64,000 nt of DNA. Source: Phyllobacterium endophyticum (GTDB lineage: Bacteria > Pseudomonadota > Alphaproteobacteria > Rhizobiales > Rhizobiaceae). A model generated the notes under the pieces. That model had not been told where the DNA came from, did no database searches, and was given only the letters and a program-made list of their open reading frames with translations. The stretch lies in assembly GCF_003010935.1 (NCBI RefSeq), contig NZ_PGGN01000001.1, positions 1,240,001 through 1,304,000 of the forward strand, read 5' to 3'. The position numbers and the translations under genes are program-made. How positions within the stretch are numbered: the first letter of the stretch is position 1; every line of letters starts with the position of its first letter. Shown piece after piece: positions 19,503-28,583 of this stretch.

Positions 19503-20693
19503 ATGGCCAATTCGAAGCCGTCCTTTGTCTGGACCGATCCCTTTCTCTTGGAAGATCAATTGACGGAAGACGAGCGTATGATCCGCGACAGTGCCCGCGC
19601 CTTCGCGCAAGGGGAACTTTTGCCGCGTATCGAAGAGGCCTATCTGGAAGAGAAGACCGACCCTGATCTTTTCAGGCTGATGGGCGAAGCCGGCCTTCTC
19701 GGCGTGACACTGCCGGAAAAATACGGTACGGCGGGCGCATCCTATGTGGCGTACGGCCTGGTCGCGCGTGAAGTCGAGCGGGTCGACAGCGGCTATCGCT
19801 CCATGATGAGCGTCCAGTCTTCCTTGGTGATGTATCCGATCTACGCTTATGGCTCCGAAGTACAGCGCCGGAAATATCTGCCGAAATTGGCCTCCGGCGA
19901 ATGGATCGGCTGTTTCGGCCTGACGGAACCCGATGCCGGCTCGGACCCTGCGGGCATGAAGACGCGCGCCGAAAAGGTTGCGGATGGTTATCGCCTGTCC
20001 GGCTCCAAGATGTGGATATCCAATTCACCTATCGCCGATGTTTTCGTCGTCTGGGCCAAGTCCGATGCGCATGAGGGACAGATTCGTGGATTCGTGCTGG
20101 AAAAAGGTATGGCAGGGCTTTCGGCGCCGAAGATCGGTGGAAAGCTTTCCCTGCGCGCCTCGATCACCGGCGAGATCGTCATGGACGGTGTGGTGGTGGG
20201 TGAGGAGCATTTACTGCCGAACGTTTCCGGTCTGAAAGGCCCGTTCGGTTGTCTCAATCGCGCACGCTATGGCATTTCATGGGGTGTCATGGGGGCCGCG
20301 GAGGATTGCTGGCAGCGCACTGTGCAGTACGGGCTTGACCGCAAGCAGTTCGGCAGGCCCCTGGCAGCGACCCAGCTCTTCCAGAAGAAATTCGCCGACA
20401 TGCAGACGGAAATCGCACTCGGGTTGCAAGCTTCGCTGCGTGTTGGACGCTTGATGGACGAAGACAAAGTGGCCCCTGAGATGATCAGCCTGATCAAGCG
20501 CAACAATTGCGGCAAGGCGCTCGATATCGCCCGGGTGGCCCGCGACATGCATGGGGGAAACGGCATCCAGATCGGCTATCATGTCATGCGTCATGCGCAG
20601 AACCTTGAGACCGTTAACACCTATGAGGGCACGCATGACGTGCACGCCCTCATACTCGGCCGGGCACAAACCGGCATTCAGGCGTTCTTCTGA
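19503..20693 (+). CDS. gcdH: Glutaryl-CoA dehydrogenase-like acyl-CoA dehydrogenase
   Basis: This 396-residue FAD flavoenzyme belongs to the acyl-CoA dehydrogenases. The closest pattern I recognise is glutaryl-CoA dehydrogenase, which oxidises and decarboxylates glutaryl-CoA to crotonyl-CoA in lysine/tryptophan breakdown. Evidence: N-terminal [18 protein letters not shown], the FAD/substrate motif [31 protein letters not shown], and the C-terminal [19 protein letters not shown] with catalytic base Glu375. The reading frame is open further upstream, but an AAGGAGG ribosome-binding site about 8 nt before ATG 19503 fixes the start. It converges with the DUF442 gene, with only 3 bp between stops. 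Confidence 0.92.
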   Translation: MANSKPSFVWTDPFLLEDQLTEDERMIRDSARAFAQGELLPRIEEAYLEEKTDPDLFRLMGEAGLLGVTLPEKYGTAGASYVAYGLVAREVERVDSGYRSMMSVQSSLVMYPIYAYGSEVQRRKYLPKLASGEWIGCFGLTEPDAGSDPAGMKTRAEKVADGYRLSGSKMWISNSPIADVFVVWAKSDAHEGQIRGFVLEKGMAGLSAPKIGGKLSLRASITGEIVMDGVVVGEEHLLPNVSGLKGPFGCLNRARYGISWGVMGAAEDCWQRTVQYGLDRKQFGRPLAATQLFQKKFADMQTEIALGLQASLRVGRLMDEDKVAPEMISLIKRNNCGKALDIARVARDMHGGNGIQIGYHVMRHAQNLETVNTYEGTHDVHALILGRAQTGIQAFF

Positions 20694-20696
20694 ACG

Positions 20697-21035
20697 TCAG
20701 CCTTTTTGCTGCTGGACGATGCCATAGATGTTCGTCGAGCGCGCTCCCGAACGGCAATAGGCGAGAACGGGGCCGTCGGCCTCGTCGAGGGCAGCAGCCA
20801 TCGCGTCAACATCGTCCTGCGTCAGCTGGCCGGAAACGACGGGAACGTAATAGATCGGAATGCCTTTTTTTTGGGCAACCCGCGAGATCTCGGCGAAGTC
20901 CGGCTGGTCGGGGGATTCACCGTCGGGACGATTGCAAATAAGGGCTCGATAGCCCGCGGCGGCGATGTCGCGCACATCGTCCGGTGAAATCTGGCCGGTC
21001 ACGGCGAAGCCTTCGTCAATTTGACGGATATCCAT
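20697..21035 (-). CDS. TIGR01244/DUF442 family phosphatase- or sulfurtransferase-like protein
   Basis: The 112-residue protein consists of one compact dual-specificity-phosphatase-like domain: ISPDDVRDIAAAGYRALICNRPD, YYVPVVSGQLTQDDVDAM and the P-loop CRSGARS with active-site Cys94 and Arg100 (CX5R). Standalone members are annotated TIGR01244-family sulfurtransferases; in other proteins the same domain is fused to a sulfide-metabolism metallo-beta-lactamase. The true substrate is unknown. AAGGA lies about 7 nt before the ATG. Confidence 0.87.
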   Translation of the reverse strand: MDIRQIDEGFAVTGQISPDDVRDIAAAGYRALICNRPDGESPDQPDFAEISRVAQKKGIPIYYVPVVSGQLTQDDVDAMAAALDEADGPVLAYCRSGARSTNIYGIVQQQKG

Positions 21036-21344
21036 TTTATGTCCTTGGAAGCGTGGATGTTACCGCCAGCATACATCAAACGATGGGCAATGCCACATGC
21101 AAACCGAACATGCCTAGTCGTGCGCCTATAAATTAAGCAGATTAATCTATATGACGAAAGTATAAGCTGATTGAACCTGGTCGTAATTGGGCGACAGAAA
21201 ACTGAGCGGCGCAAATTCAGCCGCGCTCTCCACAACTCACTGAAAAACATGAGAAAATTACAAGCCTGACGTGCCCCTTCACAATTGGCACGGTCATTGC
21301 TTTCACTCCCTTGGTACATACAACCAAAAAAGGGGATTGCGTTA
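21036..21344 (+). promoter_or_regulatory. urtA promoter region with sigma-54 promoter
   Basis: The 309-bp divergent gap between the DUF442 gene and urtA contains TTGGCACG at 21285-21292, four bases, then TTGC at 21297-21300 and T. This matches the RpoN -24/-12 consensus (TGGCACG-N4-TTGC) at every conserved base, with GG and GC separated by the required 10 bp. The predicted start point is about 12 nt after the GC, giving a leader of roughly 33 nt before ATG 21345. The match implies activation by an enhancer-binding protein, presumably NtrC under nitrogen limitation. I could not make out a convincing NtrC site upstream. Confidence 0.82.
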
Positions 21345-22643
21345 ATGTTCAATTTACCAGCCAGATTTATCGGGACTTTGACAGCCGCCGCCATGGGCGC
21401 GTCGCTGGCTCTGCCGCCCGCCAAAGCGGCGGACGACACGATCAAGGTCGGCATTCTGCACTCGCTATCGGGGACGATGGCGATTTCCGAGACGACGCTC
21501 AAGGATACGATGTTGTTTCTGATCGACGAGCAGAACAAGAAAGGCGGAGTTCTCGGCAAGAAGCTCGAGGCCGTCGTGGTCGATCCGGCATCTGATTGGC
21601 CGCTATTTGCTGAGAAGGCGCGCCAGTTGATCGAGCAGGATAAAGTCGCTGCCGTATTCGGCTGCTGGACGTCTTCCTCGCGCAAATCGGTCCTTCCGGT
21701 TTTCGAAGAGCTGAACTCGATGCTGTTCTACCCTGTTCAATACGAGGGCGAGGAAAGCTCGCGCAATGTGTTCTACACCGGCGCAGCCCCGAACCAGCAA
21801 GCTATTCCCGCTGTCGATTACCTCGCCAAGGAAGAGGGTGTCGAGCGCTGGGTACTCGCCGGCACCGATTATGTCTATCCACAGACCACGAACAAGATCC
21901 TGAAAGCCTATCTCAACGCCAAGGGCGTCAAGGACGAGGACATCATGATCAACTACACGCCATTCGGCCAGTCCGATTGGCAGACGATCGTCTCCGACAT
22001 CAAGAAGTTTGGCTCCACAGGCAAGAAAACTGCGGTGGTCTCGACCATCAATGGTGATGCCAACGTGCCATTCTACAAGGAATTGGCCAACCAGGGGATC
22101 AAGGCCGAAGACATTCCTGTCGTCGCCTTCTCCGTCGGTGAAGAAGAATTGGCTGGTCTCGATACGAAGCCGCTCGTCGGTCACCTTGCCGCCTGGAACT
22201 ACTTCCAGTCGGTCGATGCGGATGCGAACGCCGAGTTCATCAAGGAGTGGCACGCTTATACCAAGAACGATAAGCGCGTCACCAATGACCCTATGGAAGC
22301 GACGTATATCGGCTTCAACATGTGGGTAAAGGCGGTCGAGGCCGCCGGAACCACGGACTCCAACGCCGTGATCGATACGATCGTGGGAACGTCGGTTCCA
22401 AATCTTTCCGGTGGCTACGCGACCATGATGCCCAACCACCACATCACCAAGCCCGTGCTGATCGGCGAAGTCCAGGACGATGGTCAGTTCGACATCGTTT
22501 ATCAAACGCCCGGCCTCGTCGTTGGCGACGAATGGTCGGATTATCTTCCTGGATCGAAAGAGCTGATCTCCGACTGGCGCAAGCCCATGTCCTGCGGCAA
22601 TTTCAATATCGCCAGCGGTAAGTGCGGCGGCGTTACGAACTGA
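21345..22643 (+). CDS. urtA: Urea ABC transporter substrate-binding protein UrtA
   Basis: The 432-residue periplasmic protein has a signal peptide ending PPAKAAD (about residue 28) and the Leu/Ile/Val-binding-protein fold. UrtA hallmarks are IKVGILHSLSGTMAISE, VFGCWTSSSRKSVLPVFEE, LFYPVQYEGEE and the conserved C-terminal CGNF...GKCGG. It captures urea (related proteins bind short amides) and delivers it to UrtB/UrtC. ATG 21345 gives a proper signal peptide; earlier starts would run through the sigma-54 promoter. The other transporter genes follow in the order B, C, D, E. Confidence 0.95.
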   Translation: MFNLPARFIGTLTAAAMGASLALPPAKAADDTIKVGILHSLSGTMAISETTLKDTMLFLIDEQNKKGGVLGKKLEAVVVDPASDWPLFAEKARQLIEQDKVAAVFGCWTSSSRKSVLPVFEELNSMLFYPVQYEGEESSRNVFYTGAAPNQQAIPAVDYLAKEEGVERWVLAGTDYVYPQTTNKILKAYLNAKGVKDEDIMINYTPFGQSDWQTIVSDIKKFGSTGKKTAVVSTINGDANVPFYKELANQGIKAEDIPVVAFSVGEEELAGLDTKPLVGHLAAWNYFQSVDADANAEFIKEWHAYTKNDKRVTNDPMEATYIGFNMWVKAVEAAGTTDSNAVIDTIVGTSVPNLSGGYATMMPNHHITKPVLIGEVQDDGQFDIVYQTPGLVVGDEWSDYLPGSKELISDWRKPMSCGNFNIASGKCGGVTN

Positions 22644-22701
22644 ACCGGCGACACCCTTCCGGTCACCTGAGACTGGCTTCATCTCCGCTGCGGCGGGGAT
22701 G
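22644..22701 (+). promoter_or_regulatory. Stem-loops between urtA and urtB
   Basis: The 96-bp urtA-urtB gap carries two potential RNA hairpins. ACCGG pairs with CCGGT just after the urtA stop, and CATCTCCGC (22680-22688) pairs with GCGGGGATG (22693-22701), with one G-U pair and a 4-nt loop. Neither has a T-run. They could stabilise the upstream urtA transcript or damp read-through, giving more binding protein than permease. Confidence 0.45.
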
Positions 22702-22739
22702 GAGCTTCCTCGCCGAACGCCAACACACAGGATCGACTG

Positions 22740-24365
22740 ATGCAATTGAATCGTTCGCTGTCCGTACTCCTTTTGATGCTGGGATTGTGTTTCCACGCTG
22801 CCGGGGCCAGTGCGCAATCCAGCGGTGACGAGAAGCTGCGGCCGCTAATCCAGGCGCTTGCCGGCGACAATTTCGACGATACGACGAAAGCCGTCTCTGA
22901 TTTGGTCAGGACAGGCGATCCGCGCGTATCCATGATCCTCAATGCGCTTGGCGCGGGCGATCTTTACGTGACGAAAGCCGACCAGACTGTCTTTCTCGGC
23001 AAACGTGAGGGTGCGGATTATGCGGCGAGCGATCCGCTGACGGGTGCAAAGCTCGATCCGGTACCGCGCTCGGCCGCTGAAAAGATCAAGGTCAACAATC
23101 GGTTGCGCCGCGATATTGCCGCTGCAATCGGTGGTCTGACACTGATGAGCGATGACATCGCCGAGCGCCGTTCGGCTGCCGAAGCCATCCTGAAGACCCG
23201 CGATCCGGGGTCGATCCCGCTCCTGGATCAGGCGATCGCAGCGGAGAAGGATGCAGGCGTCAAAGCACTCATGCAGCAGGCAAAAGCTGCGGCGGTATTG
23301 AATTCCGAAGCGACTGACGAGGTAAAGGTCGCCGCCATAGCTGAAGTCAGCGCCGGCAACAGTCGCGATGCACTAGGCCTGCTTACTCCCCTCGAAAGCG
23401 TCGGGGGACCGGTTGGCGAAGCGGCGAAGGCCGCCATAGCCAGTATCAACAGCAAGCTCGCTCTGTGGAACGGTATCCAGAACATCGTCTATGGTCTTTC
23501 GCTGGGTTCGGTGCTGTTGCTTGCGGCCATAGGGCTTGCGATCACGTTCGGTGTCATGGGCGTCATCAACATGGCACATGGCGAGATGGTCATGATCGGC
23601 GCTTATACGACCTTCGTGGTCCAGCAGATCATTCGCACATCGGCTCCAGGCCTGTTCGACTACTCGCTGCTTATTGCTCTTCCCGCCGCATTCCTCGTTT
23701 CCGGCGCAGTTGGCGTGGTCATAGAGCGCGGCGTCATCCGCTTTCTCTATGGACGCCCACTTGAAACATTGCTCGCTACGTGGGGCATTTCGCTCGTGCT
23801 GCAGCAGGCGATCCGGTCCTGGTTCGGCGCATCCAACGTCCAGGTTGGCAATCCTTCCTGGATGGCCGGATCGTTCGATCTGGGGCTTTTGACGCTGACA
23901 TGGTCGCGCCTGTGGATCATTGTCTTCTCGCTATCCGTATTCGCCATTCTGCAGCTGGTTCTGAAGAAGACCATGCTCGGCTTGCGCATGCGTGCAGTCA
24001 CCCAAAACCGCCGCATGGCCTCGTCCATGGGCATCCGCACCCCTTGGGTCGATGCGCTCACCTTCGGCCTTGGATCTGGCATCGCCGGTATAGCCGGTGT
24101 CGCACTTAGCCAGATTGACAATGTCAGCCCCAATCTCGGTCAGGGATATATCATCGACAGCTTTATGGTTGTTGTTTTCGGTGGTGTCGGTAACCTTTGG
24201 GGAACCCTGGTCGGCGCCATGTCGCTCGGCATCGCCAACAAGTTCCTCGAGCCATTCGCTGGAGCTGTCCTCGGCAAGATCGTGGTGCTCGTGCTCATCA
24301 TCCTGTTCATCCAGAAGCGCCCGCGTGGTCTCTTCGCACTCAAGGGAAGGGCGATAGAGGCATGA
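22740..24365 (+). CDS. urtB: Urea ABC transporter permease UrtB
   Basis: The 541-residue protein has a signal-like N-terminus (residues 1-25), then a soluble alpha-helical periplasmic segment to about residue 245, then a LivH-type permease domain with eight or so membrane spans starting at GLSLGSVLLLAAIGLAI. The long extra N-terminal domain is characteristic of UrtB compared with ordinary branched-chain amino acid permeases. It forms the channel with UrtC. Its TGA overlaps the ATG of urtC (24362-24365), which indicates coupled translation. Confidence 0.94.
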   Translation: MQLNRSLSVLLLMLGLCFHAAGASAQSSGDEKLRPLIQALAGDNFDDTTKAVSDLVRTGDPRVSMILNALGAGDLYVTKADQTVFLGKREGADYAASDPLTGAKLDPVPRSAAEKIKVNNRLRRDIAAAIGGLTLMSDDIAERRSAAEAILKTRDPGSIPLLDQAIAAEKDAGVKALMQQAKAAAVLNSEATDEVKVAAIAEVSAGNSRDALGLLTPLESVGGPVGEAAKAAIASINSKLALWNGIQNIVYGLSLGSVLLLAAIGLAITFGVMGVINMAHGEMVMIGAYTTFVVQQIIRTSAPGLFDYSLLIALPAAFLVSGAVGVVIERGVIRFLYGRPLETLLATWGISLVLQQAIRSWFGASNVQVGNPSWMAGSFDLGLLTLTWSRLWIIVFSLSVFAILQLVLKKTMLGLRMRAVTQNRRMASSMGIRTPWVDALTFGLGSGIAGIAGVALSQIDNVSPNLGQGYIIDSFMVVVFGGVGNLWGTLVGAMSLGIANKFLEPFAGAVLGKIVVLVLIILFIQKRPRGLFALKGRAIEA

Positions 24366-25543
24366 TCACCCAATGGTTTTTCACGCATGTGGACCGGCGT
24401 GGCGGTGTGGCGATCGCGCTGCTCGTCGCAATTGCCTTCCTGGTGCCATTGTCGAATCTGCTGCTCCCGGAAAGCTCACCGCTTCATATCCCGACCTATC
24501 TCGTTTCCTTGATCGGCAAATATCTGACCTATGCGTTGCTGGCGGTAGCACTTGATCTCGTTTGGGGTTTCTGCGGAATACTTTCGCTCGGCCACGGCGC
24601 GTTCTTTGCGCTGGGGGGCTATGCCATGGGCATGTACCTGATGCGTCAGATCGGTCCGCGCGGCGTCTACGCCGATCCCGTGCTTCCGGATTTCATGGTC
24701 TTCCTCAACTGGAAGGAACTGCCATGGTTCTGGTATGGTTTCGATAATTTCTGGTTCGCCGCGCTTATGGTCGTTCTCGTTCCAGGTGTGCTCGCCTTTG
24801 GCTTTGGCTGGCTGGCATTTCGCTCCCGCGTCACCGGTGTTTACCTGTCGATAATCACCCAAGCGCTTACCTATGCGCTGCTACTCGCCTTTTTCCGCAA
24901 CGACATGGGCTTCGGTGGTAACAACGGCTTGACCGATTTCAAGGATATACTCGGCTTCAATGTCCAGGCAGGCTCCACCCGTTCGATCCTGTTTGCCGCA
25001 ACAGCCCTCTTTCTGGCGCTTGCCGTTTTTGTATCGAGCTTCATCATTCGATCCAAGCTCGGCAAGGTTCTCGTGGGTGTCCGCGATGCGGAAAACCGCA
25101 TGCGTTTCCTTGGCTATCGCGTGGATCGCTACAAGCTGTTTGTCTGGACCATTTCCGCCATGATGGCCGGCATCGCCGGCGCACTGTATGTACCGCAGGT
25201 CGGCATCATCAATCCGTCGGAGTTCGAACCTGCCAACTCCATCGAAGCGGTCATCTGGGTCGCCGTCGGCGGACGTGGCACGATCGTCGGACCCATCATT
25301 GGCGCAGTGCTGGTGAATTTCGGCAAGACCTATTTTACTGCCGCGTTTCCCGAAATCTGGCTGTTTGCCCTCGGAGCCCTGTTCATAGTCGTCACCCTGT
25401 TCCTGCCGAAGGGCATCCTTGGCCTCTACGGCTCCTGGAGGACCAGACTGGCTGATCGCGCCGCGCAAAAGAGGGACAGCACGTCCCAGTCTCCGGTTGC
25501 CAACGAAAACGTGCAGCTTACCGAACCTCAGGCTGCGGAGTAG
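24362..25543 (+). CDS. urtC: Urea ABC transporter permease UrtC
   Basis: The 393-residue polytopic membrane protein is of the LivM type. Its LDLVWGFCGILSLGHGAFFALGGYAMGMYL segment matches urea-transporter UrtC proteins, as does FNWKELPWFWY-like sequence between membrane spans (here LNWKELPWFWYG). It pairs with UrtB in the inner membrane. The frame is open far upstream, but ATG 24362 overlaps the urtB stop and gives the normal family N-terminus. The C-terminal tail of about 30 residues is polar. The urtD start is 3 bp after the stop. Confidence 0.94.
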   Translation: MITQWFFTHVDRRGGVAIALLVAIAFLVPLSNLLLPESSPLHIPTYLVSLIGKYLTYALLAVALDLVWGFCGILSLGHGAFFALGGYAMGMYLMRQIGPRGVYADPVLPDFMVFLNWKELPWFWYGFDNFWFAALMVVLVPGVLAFGFGWLAFRSRVTGVYLSIITQALTYALLLAFFRNDMGFGGNNGLTDFKDILGFNVQAGSTRSILFAATALFLALAVFVSSFIIRSKLGKVLVGVRDAENRMRFLGYRVDRYKLFVWTISAMMAGIAGALYVPQVGIINPSEFEPANSIEAVIWVAVGGRGTIVGPIIGAVLVNFGKTYFTAAFPEIWLFALGALFIVVTLFLPKGILGLYGSWRTRLADRAAQKRDSTSQSPVANENVQLTEPQAAE

Positions 25544-25546
25544 ACG

Positions 25547-26293
25547 ATGAAAGCGCAGGACACTTTACTCTATCTCGATGGCGTGTCGGTTTCGTTCGAC
25601 GGGTTCCGCGCGATCAATAATCTGTCGCTGGTGCTGCAGGCGGGAGAAATGCGCGCGATTATCGGTCCGAATGGCGCCGGGAAGACCACGATGATGGACA
25701 TCATCACCGGCAAGACAAGGCCCGATTGCGGCGAAGTCAACTTCAACGGCGAAGTGGATTTGACGAAGCACGACGAGGCCGAGATCGCCTTGCTCGGGAT
25801 CGGTCGCAAGTTCCAGAAGCCGACAGTTTTCGAAAGCCACACCGTCGAAGACAATCTGGTTCTGGCTCTCTCCGGCCCGCGTTCGGCATTTTCAGCACTG
25901 TTTCACCGCCAGAGCGCCAATGAGGCCGAGCGAATCGAAGATATCCTTTATACAATCCGTCTGAACGGCAAACGCGACTGGTTGGCGGCTAATCTCTCCC
26001 ATGGGCAAAAGCAATGGCTCGAGATCGGCATGCTCCTGGCACAGGATCCGAAGCTCCTGCTGGTCGACGAGCCGGTGGCGGGTATGACAGATGCCGAGAC
26101 CGCGGAAACGGCCAAGCTACTGCGTGAGATCGCCAAGACCCGCTCCGTTCTGGTCGTGGAGCACGACATGCATTTTGTCCGCGAACTCGACGTCAAGGTA
26201 ACCTGCCTGCACGAAGGATCGGTGCTGGCCGAAGGGTCGCTGGATTTCGTCAGTAACGATCAGCGTGTGATCGAGGTCTATCTGGGCCGCTAA
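25547..26293 (+). CDS. urtD: Urea ABC transporter ATP-binding protein UrtD
   Basis: The 248-residue ABC ATPase of the LivG class has a Walker A GPNGAGKTT (about residues 38-46), the signature LSHGQKQWLEIGMLL where the usual Ser-Gly-Gly is Ser-His-Gly, Walker B LLLVDEPVAGM and the H-loop VEHDMHF. The LSHGQKQWLEI variant is typical of UrtD proteins and supports the urea assignment over an amino acid transporter. It powers uptake at the cytoplasmic face with UrtE. Confidence 0.95.
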   Translation: MKAQDTLLYLDGVSVSFDGFRAINNLSLVLQAGEMRAIIGPNGAGKTTMMDIITGKTRPDCGEVNFNGEVDLTKHDEAEIALLGIGRKFQKPTVFESHTVEDNLVLALSGPRSAFSALFHRQSANEAERIEDILYTIRLNGKRDWLAANLSHGQKQWLEIGMLLAQDPKLLLVDEPVAGMTDAETAETAKLLREIAKTRSVLVVEHDMHFVRELDVKVTCLHEGSVLAEGSLDFVSNDQRVIEVYLGR

Positions 26294-26352
26294 GGCCCAT
26301 TTCAAGGAAAAGTGGCGTCCGGAATTGCGCCAAATGAGCAAGGAACTCTACC

Positions 26353-27048
26353 ATGCTGATGGTTGAAAATGCATCCCTCCACTATGGCGCCGCACAGGCA
26401 TTGCGCGGCGTTTCATTGGAAGTGAAGCCAAGATCGATCACCTGTGTTCTGGGGCGTAACGGCGTTGGCAAGACCAGCATGCTCAGGGCTATTGTCGGCC
26501 AGCACCCGCTTTCCTCCGGTTCGATCAGTTTCGAAGGATCGGCGCTCGGCAAGAAAGCACCCTATGATCGCGCGCGCGCCGGCATTGCCTTCGTACCCCA
26601 GGGCCGCGAGATTTTCCCGCTGCTCACCGTGCGCGAAAACCTCGCCACCGGCTTCGCCGCCGCCAGCCGTGGCAATCGCAACGTCCCCACGGAAGTTTTC
26701 GAGCTGTTTCCGGTGCTCAAGACGATGCTCGGCCGGCGTGGTGGCGATCTTTCCGGTGGTCAGCAGCAACAGCTCGCAATAGGCCGAGCTCTGGTGACCC
26801 GGCCGAAGCTGCTGGTTTTGGATGAGCCCACTGAAGGGATTCAGCCTTCCATTATCAAGGATATCGGTCGCGCCATCGAGTTCCTGCGCGACCAGGCCGG
26901 TCTGGCAATCCTGCTGGTGGAGCAGTATCTCGACTTCTGCCGCGAACTTGCAGACCACGTTTACATTATGGACCGGGGTGAGATTGTCCATTCCGGCGAT
27001 GCTGCCAGCCTCGACAGGCCGGAAGTGCGCAAGTTTCTGACCGTTTGA
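26353..27048 (+). CDS. urtE: Urea ABC transporter ATP-binding protein UrtE
   Basis: The 231-residue LivF-type ABC ATPase has Walker A GRNGVGKTSM, signature LSGGQQQQLAIGRAL, Walker B LLVLDEPTEGIQP and the switch His region (VEQYLDF) typical of this subfamily. The Glu-Gly-Ile-Gln-Pro-Ser stretch after Walker B is standard for LivF/UrtE. It dimerises with UrtD. It lies 59 bp after urtD, the last transporter gene, and 62 bp before the LysR gene. Confidence 0.95.
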   Translation: MLMVENASLHYGAAQALRGVSLEVKPRSITCVLGRNGVGKTSMLRAIVGQHPLSSGSISFEGSALGKKAPYDRARAGIAFVPQGREIFPLLTVRENLATGFAAASRGNRNVPTEVFELFPVLKTMLGRRGGDLSGGQQQQLAIGRALVTRPKLLVLDEPTEGIQPSIIKDIGRAIEFLRDQAGLAILLVEQYLDFCRELADHVYIMDRGEIVHSGDAASLDRPEVRKFLTV

Positions 27049-27110
27049 AAAACTTGGCTTGCTGATTGCGCGAGGTCATCGTTAGGGTCGCTTCAGAGGA
27101 GCAACCCCGC

Positions 27111-28007
27111 ATGATCGACAAGCTGGAATTTTTCATTGCTTTGGCGCACCACAAACATTTTGGCCGGGCGGCGGAGGAATGCGGCGTCACGCAGCCGACG
27201 CTTTCTGCGGCCATCCGCCAGCTTGAAGACACGCTCGGGGTGGTCCTCGTTCAGCGCGCCTCCCGCTTCAAGGGCCTGACATCGGAAGGTCAGCGCGTTC
27301 TCGAATGGGCACGCCGTATCGTTGGTGATACCCGCACGATGCGCGAGGAAATCCGGGCAGCCCGCTTCGGTCTTGCCGGGCACGTGAAAATCGCCGCCAT
27401 ACCCACGGCACTTGCCATGGTCTCGCGGCTGACGACGCCATTCCGCGAGAAGCACCCCGACGTCACATTCTCGGTAACCTCACGAACATCGCTCGAAGTG
27501 TTGACGCTGCTCAGCAATTTCGAGATCGATATCGGGATCAGCTATCTGGACAATGAGCCGCTCGGACGAGTGACGTCCGTACCGCTCTATACGGAGCGTT
27601 ACCAACTGATCACCTCTTCGGGTAACAGCTATTCCGACCGGAAGTCCGTCACATGGTCGGAAGTTGGACAATTGCCGCTTTGCCTTCTCACCATGGATAT
27701 GCAAAATCGCCGCCTCATAAACAAGCATTTGCAGGAGGCAGGCGTCGAGGTTCATCCGACACTGGAATCCAACTCCATGATTGTGCTATTCTCCCATATC
27801 AGGACCGGAAAATGGGCAAGCATCATGCCGCTCAATTTGGCCGAGACCTTGGGCTTCGCAGAGCCGATCCGCGCGATACCGATCGTAAAGCCGGATGCAC
27901 GCCATCTCGTTGGTCTTGTCGCAGCTGATCGTGAGCCACATACGCCTCTTGTGTCCGCCTTGCTGCACGAAGCGCGTGCGCTGGCGCTCAGCATGGATGC
28001 AGTATGA
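27111..28007 (+). CDS. LysR-family regulator adjacent to formate dehydrogenase genes
   Basis: The 298-residue protein has an N-terminal winged helix-turn-helix (FFIALAHHKHFGRAAEECGVTQPTLSAAIRQLEDTLG, residues 6-42) and a periplasmic-binding-like effector domain (from about residue 88). An AGAGGAG ribosome-binding site in front of ATG 27111 fixes the start. It sits between urtE and fdsG on the same strand. LysR genes next to fds operons regulate them in several proteobacteria, so control of fds, probably by formate, is the likeliest role. An effect on urt cannot be excluded. Confidence 0.88.
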   Translation: MIDKLEFFIALAHHKHFGRAAEECGVTQPTLSAAIRQLEDTLGVVLVQRASRFKGLTSEGQRVLEWARRIVGDTRTMREEIRAARFGLAGHVKIAAIPTALAMVSRLTTPFREKHPDVTFSVTSRTSLEVLTLLSNFEIDIGISYLDNEPLGRVTSVPLYTERYQLITSSGNSYSDRKSVTWSEVGQLPLCLLTMDMQNRRLINKHLQEAGVEVHPTLESNSMIVLFSHIRTGKWASIMPLNLAETLGFAEPIRAIPIVKPDARHLVGLVAADREPHTPLVSALLHEARALALSMDAV

Positions 28008-28109
28008 TAGAAATCTCCTATCGAGCAACGGGTCTGCGATATTGATTTCTGCGGCTAATTTTGATCTGTTCTAAGAAGTGGGAGAAACAAGGGAGGGCCT
28101 TGCACAGAT

Positions 28110-28583
28110 ATGCAGAGCGCAAGTACCGATATCGCCAGCAGAGCGATAGGCATTATCGATCAACTTAAAGGCAAGGAAGGCCCGCTTCTGCCGATTCTGC
28201 ACGAGTTGCAGGGCGAATTCGGCTATGTTCCGCCGGAAACGCTTCCGTTAATTGCGCAAGCCTTGAATATTTCCCGCGCCGAAGTGCATGGCGTTTTCAC
28301 ATTCTATCATGACTATCGTGATCATCCTTCAGGCAGGCATGTGCTGAAGCTCTGCCGCGCGGAGGCCTGCCAATCGATGGGCGGCGATGCGCTGGCCGAC
28401 AGGGCGCGCCAGCTACTCGGAATTGATTGGCATGGCACGACTGCCGACGGTGCGGTGACGCTTGAACCGGTCTATTGCCTCGGCCTTTGTGCCTGCGCAC
28501 CTGCCGCAATGCTGGATGGCGATGTAATCGGACGCCTTGACGCAGTGCAACTCGACGAAATCGCGGCGGAGGTCCGGCTATGA
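28110..28583 (+). CDS. fdsG: NAD-dependent formate dehydrogenase gamma subunit FdsG
   Basis: The 157-residue protein is homologous to the 24-kDa NuoE subunit of complex I. It has the [2Fe-2S] ligands in the pattern CRAEAC and CLGLC (C-x4-C and C-x3-C) and the NuoE-like N-terminal helical part (LPILHELQGEFGYVPPETLP). In the soluble molybdenum formate dehydrogenase it passes electrons between FdsA and FdsB. A GGGAGGG sequence about 12 nt upstream is the likely ribosome-binding site, rather distant. The stop overlaps the fdsB start as ATGA. Confidence 0.94.
   Translation: MQSASTDIASRAIGIIDQLKGKEGPLLPILHELQGEFGYVPPETLPLIAQALNISRAEVHGVFTFYHDYRDHPSGRHVLKLCRAEACQSMGGDALADRARQLLGIDWHGTTADGAVTLEPVYCLGLCACAPAAMLDGDVIGRLDAVQLDEIAAEVRL

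Noticed and set aside
21603-22817. 404-codon minus-strand open frame over urtA
   Set aside because: Antisense to a full UrtA gene; no motif.
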